The notes: generated by a model not told the origin, from the sequence alone. 64,000 nucleotides of DNA from CAIWHR01 sp963734055 (GCA_963734055.1 CAVTFQ010000005.1:1-64000); one strand, 5' to 3'. Shown: positions 35,890-44,896, counted from the first letter of the stretch. Made by a program: numbers and translations.

Positions 35890-36750
35890 GTGCACACGCC
35901 GGAAGGGTTCGCACCCGGGCACGCGCTGCCCGCGACCGTGCCGGCGGACGCGTTCGCGTTCGCGTTCCGCGACGGCAAGGTGCTCGTCTCGGACGACGGC
36001 GGTGGCGACGCGGCCGCGCCGCCGCGGGTCCCGCGCTGGAGCCAGCTCGACGCGGCCGGCCTAGCCGGCGCCACGCACTACCTGGGCGCGCTCGGGGGCG
36101 TCGACTGCGTCGCCGTGGGCCTCGCTGCCGACGCGCCCGAGCCTCCGGCGTGGCGCTATGCCGGCCTGCGCTCGCTGTTTTTCGCGCTCCCCGATCCGCT
36201 GCTCGCTCTTGCAGCCCGCGCATTCCAGATCGTCGACTGGGACGCGACCCATCGCTACTGCGGGCGCTGCGGCACGCCCACGCGTTCGAAGGCCGGCGAG
36301 CGCGCAAAGGAGTGCCCCGCATGCGGTCTCGTCGCGTACCCGCGCGTGACGCCGGCGATGATGGCGCTCGTCACCCGCGGTTGCGAAGTGCTGCTCGCGC
36401 GTGCGCACCGCTTTCCGCCCGCGATGTTCAGTGCGCTCGCCGGCTTCGTCGAGCCGGGGGAGACGATCGAGGACTGCATCCGGCGCGAGGTGCGCGAGGA
36501 AGTGGGCGTCGAGGTCGATCGGCTCGAATACTTCGCGAGCCAGTCGTGGGCGTTTCCGCACTCCCTGATGATCGCGTTCACGGCCGAATACGCCGGAGGC
36601 GAACTCCGGCCCGATCAAACCGAGATCGCCGAAGCGCGCTGGTTCCGCTTCGACGCGGTCCCGAAGCTCCCGCCGAGCATCTCGATCGCCCGGCGGCTGA
36701 TCGATGCGACGGTCGAGCGGCTCGCGAGGAGCGCCGGGGCGCCCTGCTAG
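35890..36750 (+). CDS. nudC: NAD+ diphosphatase / RNA-deNADding Nudix hydrolase
   Basis: A 286-residue NudC homologue that splits NAD(H) or removes NAD caps from RNA. A four-cysteine zinc ribbon (YCGRCG and CPACG) at about residues 123-146 precedes the Nudix domain with the Nudix box GFVEPGETIEDCIRREVREE. The NudC-specific SQSWAFPHSLM motif follows. Start is GTG at 35890, 16 bp after the iorB stop. There is no metabolic reason for the pairing with iorAB. Confidence 0.92.
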   Translation: MHTPEGFAPGHALPATVPADAFAFAFRDGKVLVSDDGGGDAAAPPRVPRWSQLDAAGLAGATHYLGALGGVDCVAVGLAADAPEPPAWRYAGLRSLFFALPDPLLALAARAFQIVDWDATHRYCGRCGTPTRSKAGERAKECPACGLVAYPRVTPAMMALVTRGCEVLLARAHRFPPAMFSALAGFVEPGETIEDCIRREVREEVGVEVDRLEYFASQSWAFPHSLMIAFTAEYAGGELRPDQTEIAEARWFRFDAVPKLPPSISIARRLIDATVERLARSAGAPC

Positions 36751-36783
36751 AATCTCCGGCGGCGACCGCTCGTCCCGCGCTCC

Positions 36784-37347
36784 ATGCTCCGCTCCCTGCT
36801 TCTCCTCTGCTGCGCGTGCGCGGCGCTGGCCGGCGCGCCGGCCGGCGCCCAGGACGGCCGCGACCTGTCCGAGGACGCGCGCCGCGAGTACGTGCAGGGC
36901 CTGAAGGAAGCCGCGGCGCTGGTCAAGGACCGGCAGTTCGCGAGCGCGCAGGCGAAGCTCGACGTGCTCCTCGCGCAGCGCCCGCGCGAGCCGCAGGCGC
37001 GCTTCCTCAAGGGCGTCGCGCAGACCGAGCAGGGGCAGGATGCCGCAGCGATCGCGACGTTCCAGTCGCTGGTCGAGGACTATCCCGAGCTGCCCGAGCC
37101 ATACAACAACCTTGCGGTGCTGTACGCGCAGAAGGGCGAGTACGAAAGCGCGCGAGTGGCACTCGAGTCCGCGGTCAAAGCCGCGCCCGACTGGGGGATC
37201 GCGCACGAGAACCTGGGCGACGTGTACATCCGGCTCGGTGCCGCGCAGTACGCGACCGCGGCGAAGCTCGACCAGGGCAACAAGACCGCCGCGGGGAAGC
37301 TTGCCCTCGCCCGCGAGCTGCTCGCGCGCCCCACGCCAAAGAAATGA
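36784..37347 (+). CDS. Exported TPR protein
   Basis: A 187-residue periplasmic protein. A signal peptide (MLRSLLLLCCACAALAGAPA, cleavage after AGA-Q) precedes three or four TPR units, the clearest being AQARFLKGVAQTEQGQDAAA-type and PEPYNNLAVLYAQKGEYESA. Located upstream of the exported cyclophilin, with 43 bp between. It may act as an envelope scaffold. Partners unknown. Confidence 0.85.
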   Translation: MLRSLLLLCCACAALAGAPAGAQDGRDLSEDARREYVQGLKEAAALVKDRQFASAQAKLDVLLAQRPREPQARFLKGVAQTEQGQDAAAIATFQSLVEDYPELPEPYNNLAVLYAQKGEYESARVALESAVKAAPDWGIAHENLGDVYIRLGAAQYATAAKLDQGNKTAAGKLALARELLARPTPKK

Positions 37348-37390
37348 TTCCCTTCTCAACCCCCGTCACGCCCAACACCAGGAGCTTTCG

Positions 37391-37981
37391 ATGATGCGAC
37401 ACCTCTCCCTTCTCGCTGCCGGAATCCTCGCGCTGGCCCTTGCCGCACCCGCGCTGGCCGCAAACCCCCAGGTCGAATTCGACACCACCGCCGGCAAGAT
37501 CCGGGTCGAGCTCTATCCCGACGCCGCGCCGAAGACCGTCGCCAATTTCCTCGACTACGTGAAATCCGGCCAGTACGACGGCACGCAATTCCACCGCGTG
37601 ATCGCCGGGTTCATGATCCAGGGCGGCGGCTTCACCGGCGACTTCAAGCAGAAGCCGACGAAGCCGCCGATCGTCAACGAGGCCGAGATGTCGAGCAAGG
37701 CGGGACTCCTTAACGTGCCCGGAACGATCGCGATGGCCCGCACGTCGGAGCCGAACTCGGCGACCGCTCAGTTCTTCATCAACGTCGCCGACAACAAGTC
37801 CCTCAACTTCCGCTCGCCGGACATGCAGGGCATCGGCTACGCGGTGTTCGGCAAGGTGGTCGCCGGGATGGACGTCGTCGACAAGATCGCAAAGGGGCCC
37901 ACCGGCGCCGGCGGCCCGTTCCCCAAGGACGTGCCGGCGCCGCCGGTCATCATCAACAAGGCTCTCGTCGTCGCCCAGTAA
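37391..37981 (+). CDS. ppiA: Periplasmic peptidyl-prolyl cis-trans isomerase (cyclophilin)
   Basis: A 196-residue cyclophilin with a signal peptide (MMRHLSLLAAGILALALAAP, cleavage after ALA). The isomerase domain contains FHRVIAGFMIQGGGF, GTIAMARTSEPNSATAQFFIN and YAVFGKVVAGMDVV, with the catalytic arginine and the glutamine of the active site present. It catalyses proline isomerisation of folding envelope proteins. The cytoplasmic paralogue ppiB follows after 9 bp. Confidence 0.92.
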   Translation: MMRHLSLLAAGILALALAAPALAANPQVEFDTTAGKIRVELYPDAAPKTVANFLDYVKSGQYDGTQFHRVIAGFMIQGGGFTGDFKQKPTKPPIVNEAEMSSKAGLLNVPGTIAMARTSEPNSATAQFFINVADNKSLNFRSPDMQGIGYAVFGKVVAGMDVVDKIAKGPTGAGGPFPKDVPAPPVIINKALVVAQ

Positions 37982-37990
37982 GGCTCCGTC

Positions 37991-38485
37991 ATGATCATCC
38001 TGCACACGAACCACGGCGACATCACGCTCGAGCTCGACCATGAGAACGCGCCGAAGACGGTGGAGAATTTCCTCGAGTACGTGCGCTGCGGCCATTACGA
38101 CAACACGATCTTCCACCGTGTGATCGACGGTTTCATGATCCAGGGCGGCGGCATGGAGCCCGGGATGCGGCAGAAGTCCACTCGCGGAACGATCGCGAAC
38201 GAGGCCGCCAACGGGCTCAAGAACCGCCGGTATACGGTGGCCATGGCGCGCACGTCGGAGCCGCACTCGGCGTCGAGCCAGTTCTTCATCAATGTCGCCG
38301 ACAACGACTTCCTCGATTACAAGGGGCCGAGCCCGCAGGGCTGGGGCTACTGCGTCTTCGGCAAGGTCGTCGCGGGACAGGACGTCGTCGACCGGATCAA
38401 GGGCGTGCCGACCGGCAACAGCGGCTTCCACCAGAACGTCCCGACGGAGGACGTCGTGATCACGCGCGCCGAGGAAACGGCGTAG
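37991..38485 (+). CDS. ppiB: Cytoplasmic peptidyl-prolyl cis-trans isomerase (cyclophilin)
   Basis: A 164-residue cyclophilin without signal peptide (MIILHTNHGDITLELDHENA). Active-site segments FHRVIDGFMIQGGGM, ARTSEPHSASSQFFIN and YCVFGKVVAGQDVVD are intact. It is the tandem partner of ppiA. In many betaproteobacteria lpxH follows directly, as here, except that a 269-bp inverted-repeat element now fills the space between. Confidence 0.93.
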   Translation: MIILHTNHGDITLELDHENAPKTVENFLEYVRCGHYDNTIFHRVIDGFMIQGGGMEPGMRQKSTRGTIANEAANGLKNRRYTVAMARTSEPHSASSQFFINVADNDFLDYKGPSPQGWGYCVFGKVVAGQDVVDRIKGVPTGNSGFHQNVPTEDVVITRAEETA

Positions 38486-38494
38486 CGCGGTCCC

Positions 38495-38763
38495 AGGGCC
38501 TGCTAACGCTATGGACACAAACGCGTTGCGCGGCCGAAAGCGCCCAGCGCAAGGCGCAAGGGCGAAGGCGGGTCGTGAACCCGGCGAGACTTTGCAACGC
38601 CGCAATGGGCGTTTTCGGCAGCAACCCGAAGGGGACGGGTGGCAGGAACCGTCACTCGGCGTTGTCCTCCTCGCGAAGACGCCCGATCTTCGCTTCGTCG
38701 TCCGCCTGGATTGGCGGCCCCTGCCGCCCGTTCGCGTTTGCGCCCATAGCGTTAACAGGCCCT
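38495..38763. mobile_element. 269-bp inverted-repeat element (MITE-like)
   Basis: The left end (38495-38525) and right end (38733-38763) form 31-bp terminal inverted repeats with 28 matches. They begin AGGGCCTG, followed by C or T, then TAACGCTATGG. The interior has no convincing gene. The element begins 10 bp after the ppiB stop and ends one base before the GTG start of lpxH. It is unrelated in sequence to the element at 30072-30266 except that both ends lie next to CTAG. Confidence 0.7.
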
Positions 38764-38764
38764 A

Positions 38765-39502
38765 GTGCCGGCGACCCTGTTCGTCTCCGATCTGCATCTG
38801 TCGCCGGAACGGCCGGCGCAGGTGGCGGCCTTCCACGCGTTCTGCGCCGGCCCCGCGCGCGAAGCCGCCGGCATCTACGTCCTGGGCGACCTGTTCGATG
38901 CGTGGATCGGGGACGACGCCCTCGAAGAGCCGCTCGCAGCGGAGGTCGCGCGCGCGATCAAGGGCGTGACGGCGGCCGGGGTGCCGGTGGGCGTGATCAC
39001 CGGCAACCGGGATTTCCTGCTCGGCGAGCGCTTCTGCCAGGCGGCGGGCGTGACGCTGCTTCCCGGGCAGCTCGTGGTCAACATCGGGGGCACGCCGACG
39101 CTGATCCTGCACGGCGACGAGCTCTGCACGTCCGACCACGCGTACCAGCGGTTCCGCCGCATCGCGCACGACGCGCGGTGGCAGCGGGCCTACCTCGCCC
39201 TGCCCTATCCGATGCGGCGCGGCATCGCGCGCTGGCTGCGCGGCAGGAGCCGGCGGGCGAATGCAGGCAAGCCCGAACGCATCATGGACGTCGAGCCCGC
39301 GACGGTCGCGGCCGCCTTCCGCGAAGCCGGCGTGAGCCGGATGATCCACGGCCACACTCACCGGCCGGCGCGGCATCACCTGGTCGTCGACGACCGTGCA
39401 TGCGAGCGCTTCGTGCTGGCCGACTGGTACGAGCGCGGCAGCTACCTCGAGTTCGATCAGGAGGGCGGCCGCATGCGCGACATCGCTGCGCCGTCCGCCT
39501 GA
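38765..39502 (+). CDS. lpxH: UDP-2,3-diacylglucosamine diphosphatase
   Basis: A 245-residue calcineurin-like phosphoesterase of lipid A synthesis. It hydrolyses UDP-2,3-diacylglucosamine to lipid X. Metal-binding motifs are DLHLSPERP, GDLFDAWIGDD, GNRDFLLG, HGDELCTSD and HGHTHRPA. The GTG at 38765 gives the normal family N-terminus (PATLFVSDLHL), and no other start is near. An inverted-repeat element ends at 38763, so only AGG in its terminus can serve as a ribosome-binding site. Confidence 0.94.
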   Translation: MPATLFVSDLHLSPERPAQVAAFHAFCAGPAREAAGIYVLGDLFDAWIGDDALEEPLAAEVARAIKGVTAAGVPVGVITGNRDFLLGERFCQAAGVTLLPGQLVVNIGGTPTLILHGDELCTSDHAYQRFRRIAHDARWQRAYLALPYPMRRGIARWLRGRSRRANAGKPERIMDVEPATVAAAFREAGVSRMIHGHTHRPARHHLVVDDRACERFVLADWYERGSYLEFDQEGGRMRDIAAPSA

Positions 39503-39533
39503 ACGGCCGCGCGGACGCGGACTCCGATCGACG

Positions 39534-40397
39534 ATGAGCGCGACATTCTCGCCCGACTGGTGGAGCGCGCTCGCGACGATCGTGCTGATCGATATCGTGC
39601 TCGCGGGCGACAACGCGATCGTCATCGGGCTCGCCGCGCGCAACGTCCCACCCGACTTGCGGCGGCGGGTCATCCTGTGGGGGACCGCCGGCGCGATCGG
39701 CGTGCGGGTCGCCCTCACGGGGGTCGTCGTGTGGCTGCTCAAGGTCCCCGGATTCCTGCTGGTCGGCGGGCTCGCGCTGGTCTGGATCGGATGGAAGCTC
39801 ACGCGCGACGGCGGCGAGGAAGGTCACAAGGTCGGCGCCGCGGCGTCCGTCCGCGGCGCGGTCCAGACGATCATCGTCGCCGACGCCGTGATGGGCGTGG
39901 ACAACGTGCTCGCGATCGGCGGCGCGGCGCACGGCAGCTTCGCGCTCGTCCTGATCGGCGTCGGCATCTCGATCCCGATCGTGGTCTGGGGTTCGGCGCT
40001 CGTCGTGCGCCTGATCGAGCGTTATCCCGCGATCCTGTGGGGCGGCGCCGCGGTGATCGGCTGGACCGCGGCGAAGATGATCGCAGGCGAGCCGCTGCTG
40101 CAGCCGTGGTTCTCGGCGCACCACGCCGCCCGCACGGCGCTCTACGCGCTCGTCGTCGGCGGCCTCGTGCTCGTTCCGCTCTGGCGTTCGCTCACCCCGT
40201 CGCAGCGCATGCACGGAGCCGTGCTCGCGCTGGCCGTCGCGTGGGTCGCGCTGTTCGGCTGGATCGAGGACACGATGAGGGCGCGGCTCGATCTGTTCTC
40301 GGAGTGGCGCTGGGACGACGAGCTCGTCGACCTCGTGCGCTGGGTTGGCTGGATTCCGCTCGCGATCGTCGTCGGCAGGCGCTTCGCGGGACGGTAG
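39534..40397 (+). CDS. TerC/YjbE-family integral membrane protein
   Basis: A 287-residue protein with seven or more hydrophobic helices. Acidic signature motifs of the TerC family are present: LIDIVLAGDNAIVIGLAARN near the N-terminus and IVADAVMGVDNVLAIGGAA in the middle. Members export or exchange metal ions such as Mn2+ and help metalation of exported proteins. The ATG at 39534 follows lpxH by 31 bp. Some betaproteobacterial relatives are annotated as YjbE-like. A yybP-ykoY riboswitch was looked for and not seen. Confidence 0.85.
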   Translation: MSATFSPDWWSALATIVLIDIVLAGDNAIVIGLAARNVPPDLRRRVILWGTAGAIGVRVALTGVVVWLLKVPGFLLVGGLALVWIGWKLTRDGGEEGHKVGAAASVRGAVQTIIVADAVMGVDNVLAIGGAAHGSFALVLIGVGISIPIVVWGSALVVRLIERYPAILWGGAAVIGWTAAKMIAGEPLLQPWFSAHHAARTALYALVVGGLVLVPLWRSLTPSQRMHGAVLALAVAWVALFGWIEDTMRARLDLFSEWRWDDELVDLVRWVGWIPLAIVVGRRFAGR

Positions 40398-40400
40398 CGA

Positions 40401-42089
40401 TCAGCGCGCGTTCTTCTGGATCACCGTGAAGGGCGTCCAGACGAAGTCCATTTGGCGCTGGATCGGATCGTCGAGTCGCAGCTTGTACGTCGCATTCGAC
40501 GACAGCAGCGTCACGTCGCCGTTCGGCCGGAATTCGCGCGCCGGCAACAGCAGGGTCCGGATCGGCATCGCCGGAAGTTCCTGACCCGGCGGCAGGTAGA
40601 GCGCGCCGATGCATTTCGGCTCGACTTCGCGCGCAGGACTGACGGACGGGTCGAAGGCCTGATCCATCACGATCTTCACGAAGCGCGGCTTGCATCCGAG
40701 GTACTCGACGCCGACCTCGACGTGATCCACCATGAGCCGCCGCAGTCGACGCACGACGCCCACGGCCCAGGGGGCGGTATCGCCTGTGCGCATCGCAAGC
40801 AGCGAGCCCGGGATGACGCTGTTGAGATCGGCGGTCTTGCCGCGCAGCCGGCAGCCGCTGTCGCTGCGATCCCGGATTTGCCAGGTTTCGGGCACGGTCC
40901 CGCGCGCGAGCTCGGCGGCGTCCCACGCGGCGAGCGTTCTCGTCCGTGTCGCCCCGCCGAAGGCTCCGATGGTCGCATCGTCCAGCGGCGCTGCGGTCGC
41001 CCCCTTCCCGGCAGGTGTCGACGCGACGGTTCGCAACGCGTGGATGATTCGCGGCAGCCCCGCCAGCACATGAAGGCCGGAGTCCATCGGCACGCGCTCG
41101 CCGCGGCGCTCGACGCGTGCGGGCGCGGGGTCAAACACGAGCCTGAGCTTGGCGAGCAGCGCGACCTCCGCGCGTCGCGTCGCGCCCGGCGGCGGGTCGC
41201 GGGTCGCAGCCGAGTCCCGCTTCCCGGCCAGTTCGGCGTCGATCATGGCCAAGAGCGGCCCGGTGTCGAGGTACAGGACGGTCTCGCTCGCCGGGACCGC
41301 CTTGCGGGTGGGCCCCTCGCCGCCACTCAGGTCGACCGCGAATCCGCGTGGCCCGGTCGACGCGCCTTCAGCGTCCTTGCCGGGACGCAGGCTCAGGGAC
41401 GCGGAGCCGCGCGCGAGCCAGCGGCAAGTCCAGAGTGCCTCCCGCGGCGAAAGCTGGCCGGCATTCGTCGCTTCCAGCAACAGGATCTGAATGTACTGGC
41501 GCTCGGGCGTCGTCGACGCCCCGGCGCCCGATTCCGGTGGACCGAGGGAGACGCCGTGCCGCTCCACGCCCCGCTCGATCGCCGACAGATAGATCTCGTG
41601 CAGCGCCCGCCATCGGTTGGCGTTGCGCCTCTTGTAGCGGAACATCCGCAGCAGGAATTCGATCTCGCGAAAGACGAGGAGCCGAGCGATGGCGCCGGCG
41701 TCCTCCGCGGCCGACACCGGCGCGCGCCCCCCGCCGGTGCGCGGTACGAAGCGCTCGTAGGCCTCGCTCATCGACTGGCTCAGGCGCGACGCGGAAACGT
41801 AGGTCCGCCTGTCGAGCAAGCGCAGCTGCGCATCGCCCTCCACGTACCGGTCGAGAAGGCGCTCGCACGTCTGCCGGGCGGCCCCATCGAGTGCGCTCAG
41901 CGTCGCGAGCCTCGCACCGCCTTCGCTTTCCGTGAACGGCCGCGACAGCGCCTCGCACAGCGCCTGTTGCGCGGCGATCGGGTCCTGGCGCGGCAGCGAC
42001 CGGCATAGCTCGTCTGCGGTGCTCCCATCGAGCGCGCGCCCGCGCATGTCGACGTCGGCCGAGGGGGCGAGTACCGGCATGGACGGCAT
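40401..42089 (-). CDS. PilZ-like domain protein paired with a c-di-GMP enzyme
   Basis: A 562-residue cytoplasmic protein. The first 350 residues are helical and not assignable. Around residues 420-500 WQIRDRSDSGCRLRGKTADL, VIPGSLLAMR, PWAVGVVRRLRRLMVDHVEV and GVEYLG look like a PilZ beta-barrel with the conserved D-x-S-x-x-G type turn. PilZ domains bind c-di-GMP. The gene begins one base after the stop of the GGDEF-EAL gene, so the pair is probably an enzyme and its effector. The PilZ assignment is from pattern only. Confidence 0.6.
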   Translation of the reverse strand: MPSMPVLAPSADVDMRGRALDGSTADELCRSLPRQDPIAAQQALCEALSRPFTESEGGARLATLSALDGAARQTCERLLDRYVEGDAQLRLLDRRTYVSASRLSQSMSEAYERFVPRTGGGRAPVSAAEDAGAIARLLVFREIEFLLRMFRYKRRNANRWRALHEIYLSAIERGVERHGVSLGPPESGAGASTTPERQYIQILLLEATNAGQLSPREALWTCRWLARGSASLSLRPGKDAEGASTGPRGFAVDLSGGEGPTRKAVPASETVLYLDTGPLLAMIDAELAGKRDSAATRDPPPGATRRAEVALLAKLRLVFDPAPARVERRGERVPMDSGLHVLAGLPRIIHALRTVASTPAGKGATAAPLDDATIGAFGGATRTRTLAAWDAAELARGTVPETWQIRDRSDSGCRLRGKTADLNSVIPGSLLAMRTGDTAPWAVGVVRRLRRLMVDHVEVGVEYLGCKPRFVKIVMDQAFDPSVSPAREVEPKCIGALYLPPGQELPAMPIRTLLLPAREFRPNGDVTLLSSNATYKLRLDDPIQRQMDFVWTPFTVIQKNAR

Positions 42090-42090
42090 C

Positions 42091-44019
42091 TCACCCCGCC
42101 GAGCTGACGGCTAGAGCGGTGTCACGCCGATCGGCCTCTGTACGCAGCGCGAAGGCGCGGACCTGCTCCGGAGGGATCGGCCGGCTGAAGAGGTAGCCCT
42201 GGACCTCGTCGCAATTGCGCTCGCGAAGGAAATGAACTTGCTCGAGGGTCTCGACCCCCTCCGCGACGACCCTGAGCCGCAGGTTGTGCGCCATTGCGAT
42301 CACGGCGGACACGATGGCGGCGCCATCGGGATCCAACGCGATGTCGCCGATGAACGAGCGATCGATCTTCACGCTTCCGATGGGAAATTTCTTGAGCCGC
42401 GCGAGCGAGGAGTACCCGGTGCCGAAATCGTCGATCGAGAGGTGGACTCCCATTTCCCGGATCTCGAGCAGCGTCTCGGCGGCCCGCTCCGGCTGCGCCA
42501 TCATCATGCTTTCGGTGATCTCGAGCTCGAGCAGGTCGGGAGGCAACCCGGTCTGGCCGAGGGCGTGGGCGACCTCGATCACGAGGTCCCCGTCGATGAA
42601 CTGGCGGGCGGAGAGGTTGACCGCGACGCGAACCGGACGCGGCAGCTCGGCACGCCAACGGCATCCCTGCAGGCACGCCTGATGCAGCACCCAGCGCGCG
42701 ATCTGGCGGATGAGTCCGGAATCCTCGGCCACGGGGATGAAAGCCTCCGGCAGCACCAATCCGTGCTCCGGGTGCTGCCAGCGGACGAGGGCCTCGACCC
42801 CCGTCAGCTCGCCCGTGCGGACGGAGACCTTAGGCTGATAGAGAAGATGGAATTGGTTCAGCTCGAGCGCACTGCGAAGCGCCGCGCCGAGAACCATCCG
42901 CTCGGTCGCCGGCGGTCCCTGGGCTTCGGCGGCAAATGCGAGGTTGTTGCCGCCGGACTCCTTCGCCCGGTACATCGCGGCGTCCGCGGCCTTGAGCAGC
43001 GTCGTCGTGTCCTCGCCATCCGCCGGAAACATGGCGACTCCGACGCTCGCGCCGAGGCGGCACTCCTGTCCGTGCAGCACGACCGGCTCGGACAGCGCCT
43101 GCAGCAGGCGCCTTCCGAACTCGTTCACGTCGACCTGGTTGGCGACCTCCTCGGCGAGCACGATGAACTCGTCGCCGCCGAGCCGAGCTACGGTATCGGT
43201 ATCGCGGACCGTCTTCGTGAGCCGGCGCGCCAGCGCCTTCAGCACTTCATCGCCGGCCAGGTGGCCGAACGCGTCATTGACGTCCTTGAACCGGTCGAGA
43301 TCCACGAACAGGAGCGCGATGGCACGATCGTGGCGCCGGGCGAGCGCGATCGCATGGTCGAGCCGCTCGAAGAATGCGGGGCGGTTGTGCAGCCCGGTCA
43401 ACGAATCGAAGCGCGCAAGCCGGCTGATGTTGGCCTCGATGAGCTTCTGCTTCGTGATGTCGAGCCCGACGCCGCGATAGCCAAGGAGCATGCCATCGGA
43501 GGCAAACACCGGCTCGCCGCTGATCGACACGAAGCTGAAGCCGCCGTCCTGGCGTGGGGCGCGCAGAACCACGTCGCGAAAGACCTCATGGTCCCTGAGG
43601 GCGCGGCGGTACGAGCTCCACCCCCCCTGCAGCGTCGCGATCTGCGGCATCTGCCATAGCGTCCGGCCGAGATGATTCGCAATGGTGGCGCCAATGGGAT
43701 CGACGAGGTTCCCGTTGATGGCCGTGAAGCGAGACTGCGCGTCCTGGTCCCAGTGCCAGTCCGAACCGAGCAGCGTGAGGCTTTGGAACCGCGCTTCGTT
43801 TGCGGCGAGGGCAGCCAGCCGGTCTTTCGCCTGGGGCTCGGGCACGCTCCTGCCGTGGCCCGGCTGACTTGGATAGGCGAGGTCCGCCGCGACGGAGCCT
43901 TGCCGCGCCCCGAAGAAATAGATCGCGCCGGCCGGGCCGCGAGGCGCACCGCTCTCGAGCGGGGTCGAGTGGCCGAGCCACCGCAGCGGGTGGCGCAGGA
44001 GGTCCTGGAGCCCTTTCAC
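42091..44019 (-). CDS. PAS-GGDEF-EAL cyclic-di-GMP turnover protein
   Basis: A 642-residue signalling protein. A PAS domain occupies about residues 75-195 (SGEPVFASDGMLLGYRGVGL, then DIT). The diguanylate cyclase domain is at about 205-370, with intact GGDEF (ARLGGDEFIVLAEE) and an inhibitory RxxD site five residues before it (RDTD). The phosphodiesterase domain is at about 385-635, with intact EAL (GVEALVRWQHP), ELEITESMMM, IDDFGTGYSSLARLKKFPIG and AEGVETLEQ. Both activities may therefore work. No transmembrane helix is seen. The start is GTG at 44019. It is coupled to the PilZ-like gene downstream. Confidence 0.92.
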   Translation of the reverse strand: MKGLQDLLRHPLRWLGHSTPLESGAPRGPAGAIYFFGARQGSVAADLAYPSQPGHGRSVPEPQAKDRLAALAANEARFQSLTLLGSDWHWDQDAQSRFTAINGNLVDPIGATIANHLGRTLWQMPQIATLQGGWSSYRRALRDHEVFRDVVLRAPRQDGGFSFVSISGEPVFASDGMLLGYRGVGLDITKQKLIEANISRLARFDSLTGLHNRPAFFERLDHAIALARRHDRAIALLFVDLDRFKDVNDAFGHLAGDEVLKALARRLTKTVRDTDTVARLGGDEFIVLAEEVANQVDVNEFGRRLLQALSEPVVLHGQECRLGASVGVAMFPADGEDTTTLLKAADAAMYRAKESGGNNLAFAAEAQGPPATERMVLGAALRSALELNQFHLLYQPKVSVRTGELTGVEALVRWQHPEHGLVLPEAFIPVAEDSGLIRQIARWVLHQACLQGCRWRAELPRPVRVAVNLSARQFIDGDLVIEVAHALGQTGLPPDLLELEITESMMMAQPERAAETLLEIREMGVHLSIDDFGTGYSSLARLKKFPIGSVKIDRSFIGDIALDPDGAAIVSAVIAMAHNLRLRVVAEGVETLEQVHFLRERNCDEVQGYLFSRPIPPEQVRAFALRTEADRRDTALAVSSAG

Positions 44020-44587
44020 GTTTCCTCGCTCACGTCGCGCACCTGCCTCCCCGGCGGACGGTGCCGCGCCAGGGGAACCGGATGCGAGTGAAATGCCTGT
44101 GTGTGCACTACACCGGATCCACGCACGTTTGTCGCTGCGGACGATCCGACCCGCATTGCTACCGGCGAGTGCAGCAATATCCGGGCCATCCCCATGGGCA
44201 TGGGGGACACACGCCGGCAGCCCGGAGCCCCCTCATTTCCGGGGCCGGGCCCGGATTCCGGGTCTAGCGCGAGCCTAGCCGCCCGCGAGCGCCTGCGCGA
44301 AGTCGCCGATCAGGTCGTCGCGGTGTCGCAGGAGACGCCTGCCGCGAGGATCAAGGCGATCTTCATCGCGGCTCGGGTCTCTGCGATCCCTCGATGCGGA
44401 GACGCGGCCGCAGCTATCGGCCCCTCGTTGTGCTCCTGTCAGCCGGCGCCCAGCGCGCGCGTCAGCCGCGATCGCTTTTTCGGCCGCGCCGCGGCAGAGG
44501 CGGAACCGGCCGCGCCGATGTCGGGTCGCTCCCTGATGCCCGACCGTCGCTTCGGCGATTCCAGGGCTCTCTCAAAGGAGATTCACC
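44020..44587. other. 568-bp non-coding stretch
   Basis: Apart from a short trans-sulfuration-enzyme-like remnant on the minus strand at about 44275-44340, no gene could be supported here. It must hold the divergent promoters of the GGDEF-EAL gene and of the small secreted-protein gene at 44588. Confidence 0.4.
44275..44340 (-). pseudogene. C-terminal remnant of a trans-sulfuration PLP enzyme
   Basis: Read on the minus strand, this stretch encodes RHRDDLIGDFAQALAGG and a TAG stop. That is the standard C-terminus of the cystathionine-synthase/O-acylhomoserine sulfhydrylase family and is close to the end of the intact gene at 44944 (EDRGDLIADFGAALGS). The preceding conserved SCG is out of frame. 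Only about 20 codons are recognisable. Confidence 0.4.
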
Positions 44588-44896
44588 ATGAAGATGCGTA
44601 CCCTGGCGGCAGCGTTGACGCTCGGAATGCTTTTCGGCACGGGCGCCGCGCAAGCACGCACGGCCGAAATCGAGATCGGCGTCGCGCCGCCGGTCGAACG
44701 CGAATACGTGGCTCCCGAGGCGCGTCCGGGCTACGTCTACGAGCGCCCGCACTACCGCTGGGACGGACATGCGTACGTCTGGTCGGACGGCCGGTACCTC
44801 CGTGAACGGCATGGCCATCGCTACGAGCAGCCGATCATCGTGCATCGCGGCGATCACTGGTACTTTCGCGCCGGCCACTGGGACGACGACGACTGA
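44588..44896 (+). CDS. Small exported YXWXXGHW-type protein
   Basis: A 102-residue periplasmic protein. The signal peptide is MKMRTLAAALTLGMLFGTGA, with cleavage after AQA. The mature part is rich in Tyr, His, Arg and Asp, with PGYVYERPHYRWDGHAYVWS and HWYFRAGHWDDDD, the aromatic-histidine repeat pattern of the YXWXXGHW family. AAAGGAGA precedes the ATG. Function unknown; such proteins may bind metals or coat the envelope. Confidence 0.8.
   Translation: MKMRTLAAALTLGMLFGTGAAQARTAEIEIGVAPPVEREYVAPEARPGYVYERPHYRWDGHAYVWSDGRYLRERHGHRYEQPIIVHRGDHWYFRAGHWDDDD

Noticed and set aside
33135..36074. 979-codon open frame antisense to iorAB
   Set aside because: Its product is low-complexity and Arg/His/Asp-rich, there is no family resemblance, and it lies entirely opposite well-supported genes. 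It is a by-product of GC-rich third positions.
39503..39533. yybP-ykoY manganese riboswitch before the TerC-family gene
   Set aside because: Only 31 bp separate lpxH from the TerC-family gene, too short for this RNA, and no motif was seen.
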